A stretch of 64,000 nt of DNA from an uncultured Eubacterium sp. (lineage in GTDB: Bacteria > Bacillota > Clostridia > Lachnospirales > Lachnospiraceae): positions 53,486-117,485 of the forward strand of contig CAJUDA010000008.1 of NCBI GenBank assembly GCA_910584875.1, read 5' to 3'. Positions 52,151 through 61,577 of the stretch are shown piece by piece; position 1 is the first letter of the stretch, and each line of letters opens with the position of its first letter. A program made the translations under genes and the position numbers. A model generated the notes under the pieces. That model worked only from the letters and a program-made list of their open reading frames with translations. It was not told the DNA's origin and did no database searches.

Positions 52151-52570
52151 TTAAATAAGAGGACGTGCACCTTCCTTTTCCCCATCCTGGTCGTGTATGT
52201 AGCGGATCATCCAGGAGTGTGTATAGGGTTCTTTCTCCTGCCGGTGAAGCATTGCTGCCGATGCCGGAGGACAGGAAGCGGAATCAGCCCTGGATACCAG
52301 ATACAGGATGTCCGGCATCCGGCAGAATCCCCTGCCGCGGCTGAGGATACAGTGCTCCAGGATCAGACTTGCTGATCTTGTACCCAGACGCTCTTCCGTC
52401 GATACATCGTGGTGCAGCCAGTATATGATCCTGTGGACTGACGGAGTATGAGAGGATCCATGAAATGGCCTGACATTGCCAGATATCGCTGCTGATCCCG
52501 CCTGGATCCCGGATAAAAGCAGGATAAGCGCCAGACAGAAAGCCAGCTGTTTTTTCATCTTATAAGACAT
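52151..52570 (-). CDS. Small secreted protein, uncharacterised
   Basis: 139 aa. Signal peptide MKKQLAFCLALILLLSGIQA with AGSAA. Mature part includes HRIIYWLHHDVSTEERLGTR and four Cys. AAAGGAGGGG precedes ATG 52570 on the minus strand. It lies just after ispE on the same strand. No family recognised. Confidence 0.6.
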   Translation of the reverse strand: MSYKMKKQLAFCLALILLLSGIQAGSAAISGNVRPFHGSSHTPSVHRIIYWLHHDVSTEERLGTRSASLILEHCILSRGRGFCRMPDILYLVSRADSASCPPASAAMLHRQEKEPYTHSWMIRYIHDQDGEKEGARPLI

Positions 52571-52620
52571 AAATCCCCTCCTTTCTTCATAAAGAATCTT
52601 CGCCGGATCATCACGACGCT

Positions 52621-53484
52621 TTAACGGTAAAGATCTGTTACAAATACAAAGCACTTAAAAGGGAGCTCACGGCATTTTTCTTTTGCCGCTTTCGCTTTAT
52701 CCAGATCATCATAAATTCCGAATACGGTAGGACCGCTGCCGCTCATCAGTGATCCCAGGGCGCCGTTTTCCATCATGCATTCCTTGATCGATGCGATCTG
52801 CGGATGTGCAGGGATCGTGACAGTTTCCAGTACATTGCCAAGAAGATGGCAGAGTCCTTCAAGATCCCGCCTTTTCATCGTCTGGATCATCTGATCGATA
52901 TCAGGATGCGGGGTATTTTCGTCCAGTACCAGGTTTGAGTAAACAAAACGGGTTGATACGTGGATCCCCGGTTTGGCGATAAGGATAAAACAATCCGGCA
53001 TCCTGGGGATTGTGGAAAGTTTTTCTCCGATTCCTTCAGAGAGAGCCGTTCCTTTGAGGATACAGTAAGGAATATCAGCCCCCAGTGTGATGCCCCGTTT
53101 CATAAGCTGGCGTTTGCCAAGTCCCAGTTGATAAAGGTCATTCATTGCCAGCATGCAGGAGGCGGCATCGGTGCTTCCGCCTGCCATGCCGGCAGCGACG
53201 GGGATGCGTTTTTCCAGATGGATATCCAGACCGCCGTCAATCCCGAATTCATCCATCAGCAGCCGGGCGCTCCGAAACACGAGATTATCTTCATTGACCG
53301 GCAAAAAGGACAGGTTTGTCGACAGCCGGATGCCCGGTGTATCCGATCTGGTCAGGGTCAGCCGGTCAAACAGGCGTATACTCTGCATGATCATCCTGAC
53401 CTCGTGATAACCGTCCTCCCGGCGCCGGATGACATCCAGACCGATATTGATTTTTGCCGGGGCATTGATCCAGATGGAATCCAT
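52621..53484 (-). CDS. ispE: 4-diphosphocytidyl-2-C-methyl-D-erythritol kinase
   Basis: 287 aa GHMP kinase of the MEP isoprenoid pathway. APAKINIGLDVIRRREDGYHEV at the start (shown as short motifs APAKINIGL and DGYHEV), PVAAGMAGGSTDAASCM is the ATP loop, and MSGSGPTVFGIYD the third GHMP motif. GGAGGGG precedes ATG 53484 on the minus strand. A small Cys-rich gene precedes it. Confidence 0.95.
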   Translation of the reverse strand: MDSIWINAPAKINIGLDVIRRREDGYHEVRMIMQSIRLFDRLTLTRSDTPGIRLSTNLSFLPVNEDNLVFRSARLLMDEFGIDGGLDIHLEKRIPVAAGMAGGSTDAASCMLAMNDLYQLGLGKRQLMKRGITLGADIPYCILKGTALSEGIGEKLSTIPRMPDCFILIAKPGIHVSTRFVYSNLVLDENTPHPDIDQMIQTMKRRDLEGLCHLLGNVLETVTIPAHPQIASIKECMMENGALGSLMSGSGPTVFGIYDDLDKAKAAKEKCRELPFKCFVFVTDLYR

Positions 53485-53509
53485 ACCTTTCCCCTCCTTG
53501 ATTGATGTA

Positions 53510-53950
53510 TTAGCTCATATAAAGCTCTGTGATCCGGTCTGACTTATCCGGGAAATTTGATTTCAAATACATTAAATATTGCAAGGCGCTTCCCTCATAG
53601 GGATGCAGGTCGCCGAAAAGACTGACTTCGTAACAGTTGCGGATTACATTGATAATGCAGTTCTCTGTATGATCTTCTTTGCAATCCTTGCATTCCTTCA
53701 GGATGTGTGCGATTCCTGTTTCTAATTCCAGTTCATCAAACACTTTGAAATCCATCGTTGGAATCTTTTTGATACCATCAGGAACTTCTTTTTTTGGTTC
53801 CTTTTGAAAGTCCTGGATGCATTGCTTTGCATATCCTATTGTACAGGATGTCCCCTGACATTCTTCACAGGAAGAGTCACTCATACAGCAATTTTGTAAA
53901 TCGCCCCAGACCAGCCCGGCATTGAATCCTTTTTTGTGTTCGTCTGACAT
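53510..53950 (-). CDS. Cys-rich cytosolic protein, uncharacterised
   Basis: 146 aa with about 11 Cys, clustered as NCCMSDSSCEECQGTSC and later CKDCKEDHTENC. These could bind a metal or Fe-S centre. No signal peptide. GAGGTAAC precedes ATG 53950. Lies 25 bases before ispE and is probably cotranscribed. Family not recognised. Confidence 0.6.
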   Translation of the reverse strand: MSDEHKKGFNAGLVWGDLQNCCMSDSSCEECQGTSCTIGYAKQCIQDFQKEPKKEVPDGIKKIPTMDFKVFDELELETGIAHILKECKDCKEDHTENCIINVIRNCYEVSLFGDLHPYEGSALQYLMYLKSNFPDKSDRITELYMS

Positions 53951-54160
53951 GTGTTACCTCCTTATTCAGCGTGACGGCGCCGGTATCTATCCGCCTGTCA
54001 GGCTGTATTGTAAGGCAAGTATATCACACCGTCTGTCAATTTTCCACACCTTCCGGGGAATTTTTTTGCTGGTTTTCTGTATATTGTCCGGCAGATCGTC
54101 AATCCTTTTGACAGAGTGCAATATTTTCCATTGCGCGGTAAACAGCAGGAGGGATGATTT

Positions 54161-54799
54161 ATGATCAGACAACATAGATTAAAAATAGTGGGAATTGTTA
54201 TCATGGTAGCAGCAACGGGGATACTTATGTACCTGTATGGAGAGGCAACAAAAGGACAGAGGCAGCAGCGGGCGATCGCAGAACAGATCATCCGGCTTCA
54301 TGTCATTGCAAACAGTGATACCGATGAGGACCAGGAATTAAAAATGAAAGTAAAGGAGACGATCGTCACATATCTGCGGGGGGAAATGCAGGATGCGACA
54401 TCAGTGGACGAGGCACGTCAGGCGATCCGGGAACATCTGCCGGAGATCGAGGAGATCGCGGCAGAAAAAATGCGTGCCGAGGGGTATGAATATACGGCGG
54501 AAGCGACACTGGGAGAGAGCTATTTCCCGGTTAAGGAATATGGAGACCTTACATTCCCTGCCGGCAATTATGAGGCGCTGCGTGTCAGGCTGGGAGAGAG
54601 CGCCGGGCATAACTGGTGGTGTGTCATGTATCCGTCTCTCTGTTTTGTGGATTCTACTTATCAGGTAGTGCCGGATGCATCGAAAGAGCGGTTAAAAGAT
54701 TCACTGACCAGAGAGGAATATGATTCGCTGCTGGATGGCGGAGAAGAGGTTAGTTATTCGTGGAAGGCAGGAGAGTGGCTGAAAAACCTGTTTGGATGA
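54161..54799 (+). CDS. spoIIR: Stage II sporulation protein R
   Basis: 212 aa secreted signalling protein. Signal/anchor helix IVGIVIMVAATGILMYLYG, then IRLHVIANSDTDEDQELKMK, which is the SpoIIR hallmark, and GHNWWCVMYPSLCFVD. In Bacillus SpoIIR made in the forespore triggers SpoIIGA to process pro-sigma-E. GGAGGG precedes ATG 54161. Confidence 0.95.
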   Translation: MIRQHRLKIVGIVIMVAATGILMYLYGEATKGQRQQRAIAEQIIRLHVIANSDTDEDQELKMKVKETIVTYLRGEMQDATSVDEARQAIREHLPEIEEIAAEKMRAEGYEYTAEATLGESYFPVKEYGDLTFPAGNYEALRVRLGESAGHNWWCVMYPSLCFVDSTYQVVPDASKERLKDSLTREEYDSLLDGGEEVSYSWKAGEWLKNLFG

Positions 54800-54821
54800 C
54801 GTCTGCCAAAGTATTCCCCCG

Positions 54822-54852
54822 TCCACGGCGGGTTCAAAATGGCGCCGTGGAG
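54822..54852. repeat. Hairpin repeat, left of ddl-dapF block
   Basis: TCCACGGCG and CGCCGTGGA pair around GGTTCAAAATGG; AAAAAA follows. The same unit occurs inverted at 57382-57411. It may terminate spoIIR transcription. Confidence 0.7.
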
Positions 54853-54954
54853 CTAAAAAATGTTTCTTCTACTTGAATTTGCCACTCTGCCATGGTAAAG
54901 TGGAAATGGATCAGCTATTTGTTCAGCAAGAGAAGTTTCGGAATGGAGGTTGTT

Positions 54955-56022
54955 ATGAAGAAGCAGATTGCGGTAGTCTTTGGCGGACAATCATCGGAAC
55001 ACGAAATATCCTGTGTTTCGGCAGTAAATATTATAGAGGGACTGGACCGGGAAAAATATGACATACATAAGATCGGCATCACGAAGGAGGGGCACTGGCT
55101 CTATGTCGATACGGTAGCAGACATGAAGGATGGCAGCTGGCTGAATAGTAAGGTGACAGCCGTGATCGTTCCCGATCAGAGACATCCGGGTATCTGGAAG
55201 ATGGATGCCGGGGACCATGAAGGCCGGATCACAGTGGAAATCCAGCCCATTGATGTAGCATTTCCGGTACTTCATGGAAAATATGGAGAAGACGGTACGA
55301 TCCAGGGGCTTTTTGAACTGGCAGGCATTCCTTATGTGGGCTGTGGTGTTCTTGCCTCTGCCGCTGCTATGGATAAAATATCTACCAAGATCTTTGCTGA
55401 CCGTATTGGTGTGCGGCAGGCAAAGTATGTGACAGATGTCTCCAGGGACGGCAGCCAGACGGAGGCGTCTATGGATGCTGTGGAAAGAGAACTGGGATAT
55501 CCGGTCTTTGTCAAGCCTTCGAATGCCGGATCGTCACGGGGCATCAGTAAAGCACATGACAGAGAAGAGCTAAAGGCGGCCATAGCACTGGCAAAGGAGC
55601 ACGACCACCGTGTTCTCATTGAGGAAACGATCCGGGGGCATGAGGTAGAGTGCGCCGTTCTCGGAGGACAGCAGGTCAGGGCATCCAAAGTGGGTGAGAT
55701 TTTGGCAGCGGCAGAATTTTATGATTATGATGCGAAATACAATGATTCAGAATCAAAGACCGTAATTGATCCGGATCTGCCGGAAGAGGTAAAAGAGAAG
55801 GTACGGGAGAACGCCGTAGCCATATTTAAGCAGATCGACGGTTTTGGACTGTCACGGGTGGATTTCTTTGTAGAACAGGACACCAATGAAGTAATATTCA
55901 ATGAGATCAACACCTTCCCCGGGTTTACGGATATCAGTATGTATCCGATGCTTTGGGAAGCGATGGGGACGGAAAAGAAAGAGCTTCTGGACCGTCTCAT
56001 TGAGCTGGCATATAAAAGATAA
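54955..56022 (+). CDS. ddl: D-alanine--D-alanine ligase
   Basis: 355 aa ATP-grasp enzyme making D-Ala-D-Ala for peptidoglycan. VVFGGQSSEHEISCVSA, VAFPVLHGKYGEDGTIQGLF, FVKPSNAGSSRGISKA and FNEINTFPGFTDISMYP are all standard. GGAGG precedes ATG 54955; a longer frame from 54892 lacks a ribosome site. DUF1934 and dapF follow in the same direction. Confidence 0.95.
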   Translation: MKKQIAVVFGGQSSEHEISCVSAVNIIEGLDREKYDIHKIGITKEGHWLYVDTVADMKDGSWLNSKVTAVIVPDQRHPGIWKMDAGDHEGRITVEIQPIDVAFPVLHGKYGEDGTIQGLFELAGIPYVGCGVLASAAAMDKISTKIFADRIGVRQAKYVTDVSRDGSQTEASMDAVERELGYPVFVKPSNAGSSRGISKAHDREELKAAIALAKEHDHRVLIEETIRGHEVECAVLGGQQVRASKVGEILAAAEFYDYDAKYNDSESKTVIDPDLPEEVKEKVRENAVAIFKQIDGFGLSRVDFFVEQDTNEVIFNEINTFPGFTDISMYPMLWEAMGTEKKELLDRLIELAYKR

Positions 56023-56048
56023 AAAATCAGATAGAATGGATGGAATTT

Positions 56049-56489
56049 ATGACACAGGAAGTAAAGATTACAATACATGGACTTCAGGCACAGGGAAATG
56101 GTGAACCGGTGGAAGTGGTCACAGTAGGGCAGATGGAAATGCAGGATGGCGTATGCCGCATTACTTATGACGAAGTGGTAGAAGAAGAGGAAAACGGACT
56201 GGTGCAGGTAGTGAAGAATCAATTAGTTGTAGGCAGCAGTCAGATCGAAGTGATAAAAAAAGGGCAGGCGGCGAGTCATATGGTATTTATACCAGACCAG
56301 ACTACGTTTACTTATTATTCTACCCCGATCGGGGAACTGGAGGTAAGCATCCATACAAACCGGATCGAGAAGGTGGATCAGGACAAGGGATTCTTTTTAA
56401 AGATGGAATATGATCTGGAGATGAACCAGACATTTATATCCAGCTGCAGTGTCAATGTCACAGTAGAAAATGTGGCTGCCCCGATGTGA
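56049..56489 (+). CDS. DUF1934 beta-barrel protein
   Basis: 146 aa. MTQEVKITIHGLQAQGNGEP, DGVCRITYDEVVEEEENGL and FFLKMEYDLEMNQTFISSC fit DUF1934, a lipocalin-like barrel of unknown role common in Firmicutes. ATG 56040 is an alternative start 9 bases upstream. It lies 26 bases after ddl. Confidence 0.82.
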   Translation: MTQEVKITIHGLQAQGNGEPVEVVTVGQMEMQDGVCRITYDEVVEEEENGLVQVVKNQLVVGSSQIEVIKKGQAASHMVFIPDQTTFTYYSTPIGELEVSIHTNRIEKVDQDKGFFLKMEYDLEMNQTFISSCSVNVTVENVAAPM

Positions 56490-56540
56490 TCAGGCCAGCC
56501 GGATTATAAAAGTCTGCATAAGCAGGGAATGGAGGAAGAC

Positions 56541-57380
56541 ATGGGGATCCATTTTACTAAAATGCACGGGACCGGAAACGACTATGTGTATGTCGATCTG
56601 TTTAAGGAAACGATCGGGAATCCGTCACAACTGGCGGTGTGTGTCAGTGACCGCCACTTTGGCATCGGTTCGGACGGATTGATCCTGGTGGCGCCGTCAG
56701 ACAGAGCGGACTGCCGCATGATCATGTACAATGCGGACGGCTCAGAGGGCGCCATGTGTGGCAACGGTATCCGCTGTGTGGCAAAATATGCCTATGAACA
56801 CGGGATTGTGGACGCTTCACATATCACAGTAGAGACAAAGAGCGGTGTGAAGACGCTGGATCTGACTGTGGAGGACGGCGTTGTAACTTATGTCCAGGTA
56901 AATATGGGGAAAGCGGTTCTGAGACCATCAGAGATACCAGTATGTGCAGAAGGGGATACCTTTGTGGCTCAGACGATTGCCGTGGGCGGGAAGGAATATG
57001 AGGTGACCTGTGTATCAATGGGAAATCCCCATTGTGTGGTTTTTATGGATGGGATTGATACAATGGACCTGACAAAGACAGGTCCGCTGTTTGAAAACCA
57101 TCCGCTGTTTCCGGACCGCATTAATACAGAATTTGTAGAAGTAGTGGACGGACACTCGATCCGTATGAGAGTGTGGGAACGTGGTTCCGGTGAGACGATC
57201 TCATGCGGTACCGGGACCTGCGCCGCCACTGTGGCAGCTGTTCTAAATGGATACTGTCACCGGGGGGAAGAAATCGAAGTGCAGATCCGCGGGGGGAAAT
57301 TGTATGATACGTACAAGGAAAACGGCGAAGTATGGATGAGAGGTCCGGCAGTGACCGTATTTGAAGGAGAACTTTTCTAG
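56541..57380 (+). CDS. dapF: Diaminopimelate epimerase
   Basis: 279 aa. FTKMHGTGNDYVYVDLF start, NADGSEGAMCGNGIRCVA with the first catalytic Cys and ISCGTGTCAATVAAVLNG with the second. Converts LL- to meso-diaminopimelate for lysine and peptidoglycan. GGAGGAAG precedes ATG 56541. Confidence 0.96.
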   Translation: MGIHFTKMHGTGNDYVYVDLFKETIGNPSQLAVCVSDRHFGIGSDGLILVAPSDRADCRMIMYNADGSEGAMCGNGIRCVAKYAYEHGIVDASHITVETKSGVKTLDLTVEDGVVTYVQVNMGKAVLRPSEIPVCAEGDTFVAQTIAVGGKEYEVTCVSMGNPHCVVFMDGIDTMDLTKTGPLFENHPLFPDRINTEFVEVVDGHSIRMRVWERGSGETISCGTGTCAATVAAVLNGYCHRGEEIEVQIRGGKLYDTYKENGEVWMRGPAVTVFEGELF

Positions 57381-57412
57381 CTCCACGGCGCCAATTTGAA
57401 CCCGCCGTTGAG
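57381..57412. repeat. Hairpin repeat, right of ddl-dapF block
   Basis: TCCACGGCG and CGCCGTTGA pair around CCAATTTGAACC, starting directly after the dapF stop. It is the reverse complement of the unit at 54822-54852 with few changes. Confidence 0.7.
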
Positions 57413-57439
57413 CTGGAATAAATACAAAGGGGGATTTTG

Positions 57440-58252
57440 ATGAGTCTGTTTCACAAAAAAGAAAACGAAAAAGGACCACAGGAGATATCAGAACAGGATT
57501 TGAAAGAAAGTACAAAAGAAATCATAGCCAGAGTACAGTGCCCGTATCAGGTGTTTGCAGAGGGAACTCTGCCTGCAGTGGTAAACAAGGCATATGAGAA
57601 GGCGCGGGAACGGGGCTGGCAGGAAGGGTTTGTCCCAATCCTGGTACAGTCTGATGATACTCTGGCAGAGTGGCTGGGGATACTGGATGACGAATCCTAC
57701 TCCATTGATACGATACGTAAGCAGGAACGGCAGAATGCCGCAGAGATTCTGCAACAGCGCTACGGGGACTATATGGAGATTTATGAAGACGAAATGGGAG
57801 ACAGAGAGACGTGGGAAGAAGAACATGACAGGGAATTTATGGGAGAGATGGAAGGAGGGGAACCGCTGGATACACTTACCTCTTTTGTGAGTTTTTCAGG
57901 AAATGGTATCGAGGAAACGATCCTTTTTGAAATCCCGGCAGAGAATCCATGGGAAGTGATCGCATGGATGCCTATGGGCGGCTGGAATGAATGCCCGGAT
58001 GCGTCAGAGATGATGGAAATCTGCCACTACTGGTATGAAAAGTATGGTGCAGTCCCTGCGGCATTCTCCCATGATACGTTAGAGTTTGTTCTGGATCAGG
58101 CAGCAGGGGACGAAAAAACATCCTGGGAAATTGCAAAAGAGCACTATGCATTCTGCCCGGACAGGGTGGACCAGGGAACAGAGTCAGGTACGCTCGGTGA
58201 GGTCGCAGACAGCATCCGTTTGTCTACGGTGTGGTATTTCTGGTGGGATTAA
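57440..58252 (+). CDS. DUF4253 domain protein
   Basis: 270 aa soluble acidic protein. RGWQEGFVPILVQSDDTLAE is interrupted by family-like segments WEVIAWMPMGGWNECPDASE, MMEICHYWYEKYGAVPAAFS and TVWYFWWD. These match DUF4253, which has no established activity. AAAGGGGG precedes ATG 57440. Confidence 0.82.
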   Translation: MSLFHKKENEKGPQEISEQDLKESTKEIIARVQCPYQVFAEGTLPAVVNKAYEKARERGWQEGFVPILVQSDDTLAEWLGILDDESYSIDTIRKQERQNAAEILQQRYGDYMEIYEDEMGDRETWEEEHDREFMGEMEGGEPLDTLTSFVSFSGNGIEETILFEIPAENPWEVIAWMPMGGWNECPDASEMMEICHYWYEKYGAVPAAFSHDTLEFVLDQAAGDEKTSWEIAKEHYAFCPDRVDQGTESGTLGEVADSIRLSTVWYFWWD

Positions 58253-58339
58253 TTTTTTTACTGTCTTTAAAAAATTCCTGTATCTGCCGATATATAAAAC
58301 AATAAGGATATTTTTATAAATTGGCAAAGGAGGGCTAAT

Positions 58340-59050
58340 ATGAGTAAAATCGATGGTTATAGTGTTTATCAGAGTCCGTATTTTGATAAGACACTGAAAA
58401 ATGGAAGGAACGCTGCAAAGACACAGAATGAAAAGACCGGGCAGGCGGAGAAGGCAGCGAAGAAAGAGTCTGTCGAACTGAGTGAGGGCGCAAAGGAATT
58501 GCTGAAGGAATTGCAGAAGAAATATGGCGACATGGATTTCTTTGTGGCGGATTATTCATCTGCCGAAGAGGCACAGTCTTATCTGTCCCGGGGGACAAAG
58601 GCATATAGTGTGCTGATCGACCCGGAGACACTGGAGGCGATGGCTGCAGACGAGGATACAAAGCAGCAGTATATAGATCAGATTGATGCGGCCCGCACGG
58701 ATCTGAATGGAATGCAGGAAAAGCTGAAAGAAACCGGCGAGGAAGTAACCCGTGTCGGTATGACGTTTGACAAAGACGGCAATGTTTCCTATTTCGCTGA
58801 GGTTGAAAAGATCAGTGAGAAATACAAAGAACATATCGAAAAGGGCATAGAAAAAAGAAAAGAGGAGAAAGCAGAGGCGGCAAGGAAGGAAGACGCTGCT
58901 ACGGCACATACACCGGGCAAAGTGAAAAAAACCACAGTCTATGCGGATTCTGTAGATGAGCTTTTAAAGAAGATCCGAGAGGTGGACTGGGACAAGATCG
59001 ACGCTGAGGAAGTAAAGGAAAGCGGCGGATTATTTGATTTCAGCATCTGA
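58340..59050 (+). CDS. DUF6033-like helical protein
   Basis: 236 aa, Lys/Glu/Ala-rich and largely helical. KESVELSEGAKELLKELQKK and FVADYSSAEEAQSYLSRGTK resemble DUF6033 proteins of Lachnospiraceae. The C-terminus has TTVYADSVDELLKKIREVDW. AAAGGAGGG precedes ATG 58340. Role unknown; similar proteins carry LSxxAK motifs seen in flagellar/sporulation-associated families. Confidence 0.65.
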   Translation: MSKIDGYSVYQSPYFDKTLKNGRNAAKTQNEKTGQAEKAAKKESVELSEGAKELLKELQKKYGDMDFFVADYSSAEEAQSYLSRGTKAYSVLIDPETLEAMAADEDTKQQYIDQIDAARTDLNGMQEKLKETGEEVTRVGMTFDKDGNVSYFAEVEKISEKYKEHIEKGIEKRKEEKAEAARKEDAATAHTPGKVKKTTVYADSVDELLKKIREVDWDKIDAEEVKESGGLFDFSI

Positions 59051-59065
59051 GCCGGTCTGATAGGG

Positions 59066-60031
59066 CTATAAGAGGGAACAGGAGTGAAGTATAAAGATCC
59101 ATGCTGTCAGTGTGACAGAGGATAATAGCGTAGTAAGTACAATGATACTGGAAGTGAGCACATGGTCATTTCCAGTATTTTTTGCCATAATATAACAGGA
59201 AACGGTGGCGGGGGATCCCAGCATGATAAGGACCGCCATCAGCTCCTGGTTCCGGTAGCCGAGAAAGATGGCGAGAGGGAGGAAAAGGGCGGCAAGCAGG
59301 ATCAGCTTGATAAAAGAGGCGATGGCAGCCAGTCTGATTTTTTTGACTGCTTTTCTGCCCTCGAACCCGGCGCCAATGGAGATCAGTGCCAGTGGTGTGG
59401 CGGTGGCGCCGATACTGCTGATCGTTTTATTCAGAAAAGCGGGAAGTTTTAACCCTGAAAAGACAAAGACCAGGGACAGGAGGATGCTGAGAAGGATGGG
59501 ATTTTTCAGGACTTCGACACAGGTTTTTCTTAAACCGGCATTGCTCAGACGTGATTCGCTGTCTGGTGATTGGGTTTTACCTTTCAGGGTCAGTATTACT
59601 ACGGCGAAAATATTGTAGAGAGGTACGGCTCCGATGATCATCAGGGGAGCCATCCCTGCGCTGTGGTACATATTGTCAATAAAAGCCAGTCCCAGGATCG
59701 CGGCACTGCTGCGGTACGACGCCTGGATAAAGGCGCCTTTTCCGGTATCATTCTTCATAAAAAGCTCTGTCAGTCCCCATATGGCAAGTATGATGCAGAG
59801 AGTGATGGTGAAGCAGAAGAGCACATATCCTCCGTCAAAGCTGTTCTTAATATCATTTTCTGTCAGGTCTTTAAACACCAGCGCAGGAAGAGCGGCCTTG
59901 AAAACGAACCCGTCAGCGGTCTTGGTGAAATGATCATCAATTATATGTAACTTATACAGGGCTTTTCCCAGTATGATCATGAGAAAAACCGGAAGTGTGG
60001 CATTAATACTGTACAAAAAGCTATCCATCAT
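59066..60031 (-). CDS. AEC family (auxin efflux carrier-type) transporter
   Basis: 321 aa, about ten membrane helices. LPVFLMIILGKALYKLHIID, FVFKAALPALVFKDL and LALISIGAGFEG fit the AEC family, which exports or imports organic acids and related compounds. Substrate unknown. Start 60031 or the adjacent ATG 60028; AAAGGATG precedes both. Confidence 0.85.
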   Translation of the reverse strand: MMDSFLYSINATLPVFLMIILGKALYKLHIIDDHFTKTADGFVFKAALPALVFKDLTENDIKNSFDGGYVLFCFTITLCIILAIWGLTELFMKNDTGKGAFIQASYRSSAAILGLAFIDNMYHSAGMAPLMIIGAVPLYNIFAVVILTLKGKTQSPDSESRLSNAGLRKTCVEVLKNPILLSILLSLVFVFSGLKLPAFLNKTISSIGATATPLALISIGAGFEGRKAVKKIRLAAIASFIKLILLAALFLPLAIFLGYRNQELMAVLIMLGSPATVSCYIMAKNTGNDHVLTSSIIVLTTLLSSVTLTAWIFILHSCSLL

Positions 60032-60087
60032 AAATCATCCTTTCAGGGAATAGTGTATCACAGAAGTGATTTTTCTCAAAGAGATTA

Positions 60088-60116
60088 TTTACACTGTATG
60101 GAAAAAATAGTATAAT
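60088..60116 (+). promoter_or_regulatory. Promoter for araD
   Basis: TTTACA (60088-60093), a 17-base spacer and TATAAT (60111-60116). Confidence 0.8.
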
Positions 60117-60143
60117 AAGAGCAAAAGCTGATTGGAGGTAGCT

Positions 60144-60839
60144 ATGTTAGAACAGTTAAAAAAAGAAGTATATGATGCAAACATGGAACTGCAGGAAAAA
60201 GGTCTTGTGATCTATACATGGGGAAATGTCAGCGGGATCGACCGTGAGAACAATTATGTAGTGATCAAGCCAAGCGGTGTGGAATACGATGAGCTCACAC
60301 CGGATGACATGGTCGTTGTTGATTTTGACCAGAATGTGGTGGAGGGAAAATACCGTCCGTCATCCGATACGGCGACACATATCGAGCTGTACAAAGCATA
60401 TTCAGAGCTGGCTGGCGTCGTACATACCCATTCTACCTGGGCAGTTACCTTTGCACAGGCAGGGATGTCGATTCCGGCGCTGGGGACGACACACGCAGAT
60501 TATTTCTATGGCGATATCCCGTGTACCAGAGATCTGACCGCAGATGAGATCAATGTAGCATACGAGAGAAATACTGGTGCCGTGATCATCGAGACCATTG
60601 GGGCGAAGGATCCTCTTGAGGTGCCGGGCATCGTAGTTAAAAACCATGGTCCCTTTACCTGGGGCACATCACCGGCCAATGCTGTCTATAATGCGGTTGT
60701 GCTGGACAAGGTGGCAGAGATGGCGCATCATACAATGACCCTGAACCCCCGTGTCAGGAAAGCACCACAGTATCTGATGGACAAGCATTATTACAGAAAA
60801 CATGGTGCAAATGCATACTATGGACAGGAAAAGCTTTAA
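60144..60839 (+). CDS. araD: L-ribulose-5-phosphate 4-epimerase
   Basis: 231 aa class II aldolase fold. TWGNVSGIDRENNYVVIKPSG, VVHTHSTWAVTFAQAG (metal His pair), THADYFYGDIPC and VVKNHGPFTWG are family motifs. Converts L-ribulose-5-phosphate to D-xylulose-5-phosphate; UlaF/SgbE-type use is also possible since no araA or araB is nearby. TTGGAGG precedes ATG 60144. Confidence 0.88.
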   Translation: MLEQLKKEVYDANMELQEKGLVIYTWGNVSGIDRENNYVVIKPSGVEYDELTPDDMVVVDFDQNVVEGKYRPSSDTATHIELYKAYSELAGVVHTHSTWAVTFAQAGMSIPALGTTHADYFYGDIPCTRDLTADEINVAYERNTGAVIIETIGAKDPLEVPGIVVKNHGPFTWGTSPANAVYNAVVLDKVAEMAHHTMTLNPRVRKAPQYLMDKHYYRKHGANAYYGQEKL

Positions 60840-61554
60840 TCAGGCTGCAGCGAAAATCCTATCCAGGGAACATGAGAACCACGGCATTGGAACGTTAGGA
60901 GAGAAGACGCTCCATGCCGTGGTTAAAAATTATGTGGAACCGGATGAGGATTATCACGAGGTTCCGCTGGAGGGCTATGTGGCAGATGTCTACCGGGACG
61001 GCATGGTATTTGAGATCCAGACGGCGAATTTCAATACGCTGCGGGATAAACTTCGTGCTTTTCTGCCTCTTTATCATGTCACGATCGTATACCCGGTCCC
61101 GGCGACGAAATGGCTCCGGTGGATTGACACGGAGACCGGAGAGATTACTGACCGGCGCAGATCGCCAAAGAAGGGGACTCCCCAGGCGGTCTTCCATGAA
61201 TTGTACAAGATCAAGCCGTTTTTGAAGGAGCCAAATCTCTCCGTCCGCATATTGATGATCGACGTCGAAGAAACAAGGCTTCTGGACGGGTGGAGCCGGG
61301 ACAAAAAGAAGGGATCCCACCGCCATGACAGAGTTCCCGTTGATCTGGTGGAAGATCTTTGTCTGGAGCAGATAGAAGACTACCGGATGCTGGTGCCTCC
61401 TGAACTGGAGACCTTTGATTCACAGCAATATGCAAAGGCGTCCCGGCTTACCGTAAACCGTGCCAGAACGGCGCTCAATGTCATGTATTATCTGGGAGTG
61501 GTAGACCGGATCGCCAAAAAAGGGAACCGGTATCTGTATGAGGTGACGGAGTAA
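60820..61554 (+). CDS. Putative PD-(D/E)xK-like protein with winged-helix tail
   Basis: 244 aa, overlapping araD by 20 bases. EGYVADVYRDGMVFEIQTAN has a D...ExQ pattern like PD-(D/E)xK nuclease-fold proteins. THVTIVYPVP-like strand and WLRWIDTETGEITDRRRSPK follow. The C-terminus (about 185-244) looks like a winged helix (SRLTVNRARTALNVMYYLGV). It may be a DNA-processing protein. Family name not recalled; ATG 60820 follows GCATACT without a clear ribosome site, so coupling to araD is likely. Confidence 0.55.
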   Translation: MDRKSFNQAAAKILSREHENHGIGTLGEKTLHAVVKNYVEPDEDYHEVPLEGYVADVYRDGMVFEIQTANFNTLRDKLRAFLPLYHVTIVYPVPATKWLRWIDTETGEITDRRRSPKKGTPQAVFHELYKIKPFLKEPNLSVRILMIDVEETRLLDGWSRDKKKGSHRHDRVPVDLVEDLCLEQIEDYRMLVPPELETFDSQQYAKASRLTVNRARTALNVMYYLGVVDRIAKKGNRYLYEVTE

Positions 61555-61577
61555 TTTGCCGGAGGATCGGGCATACT

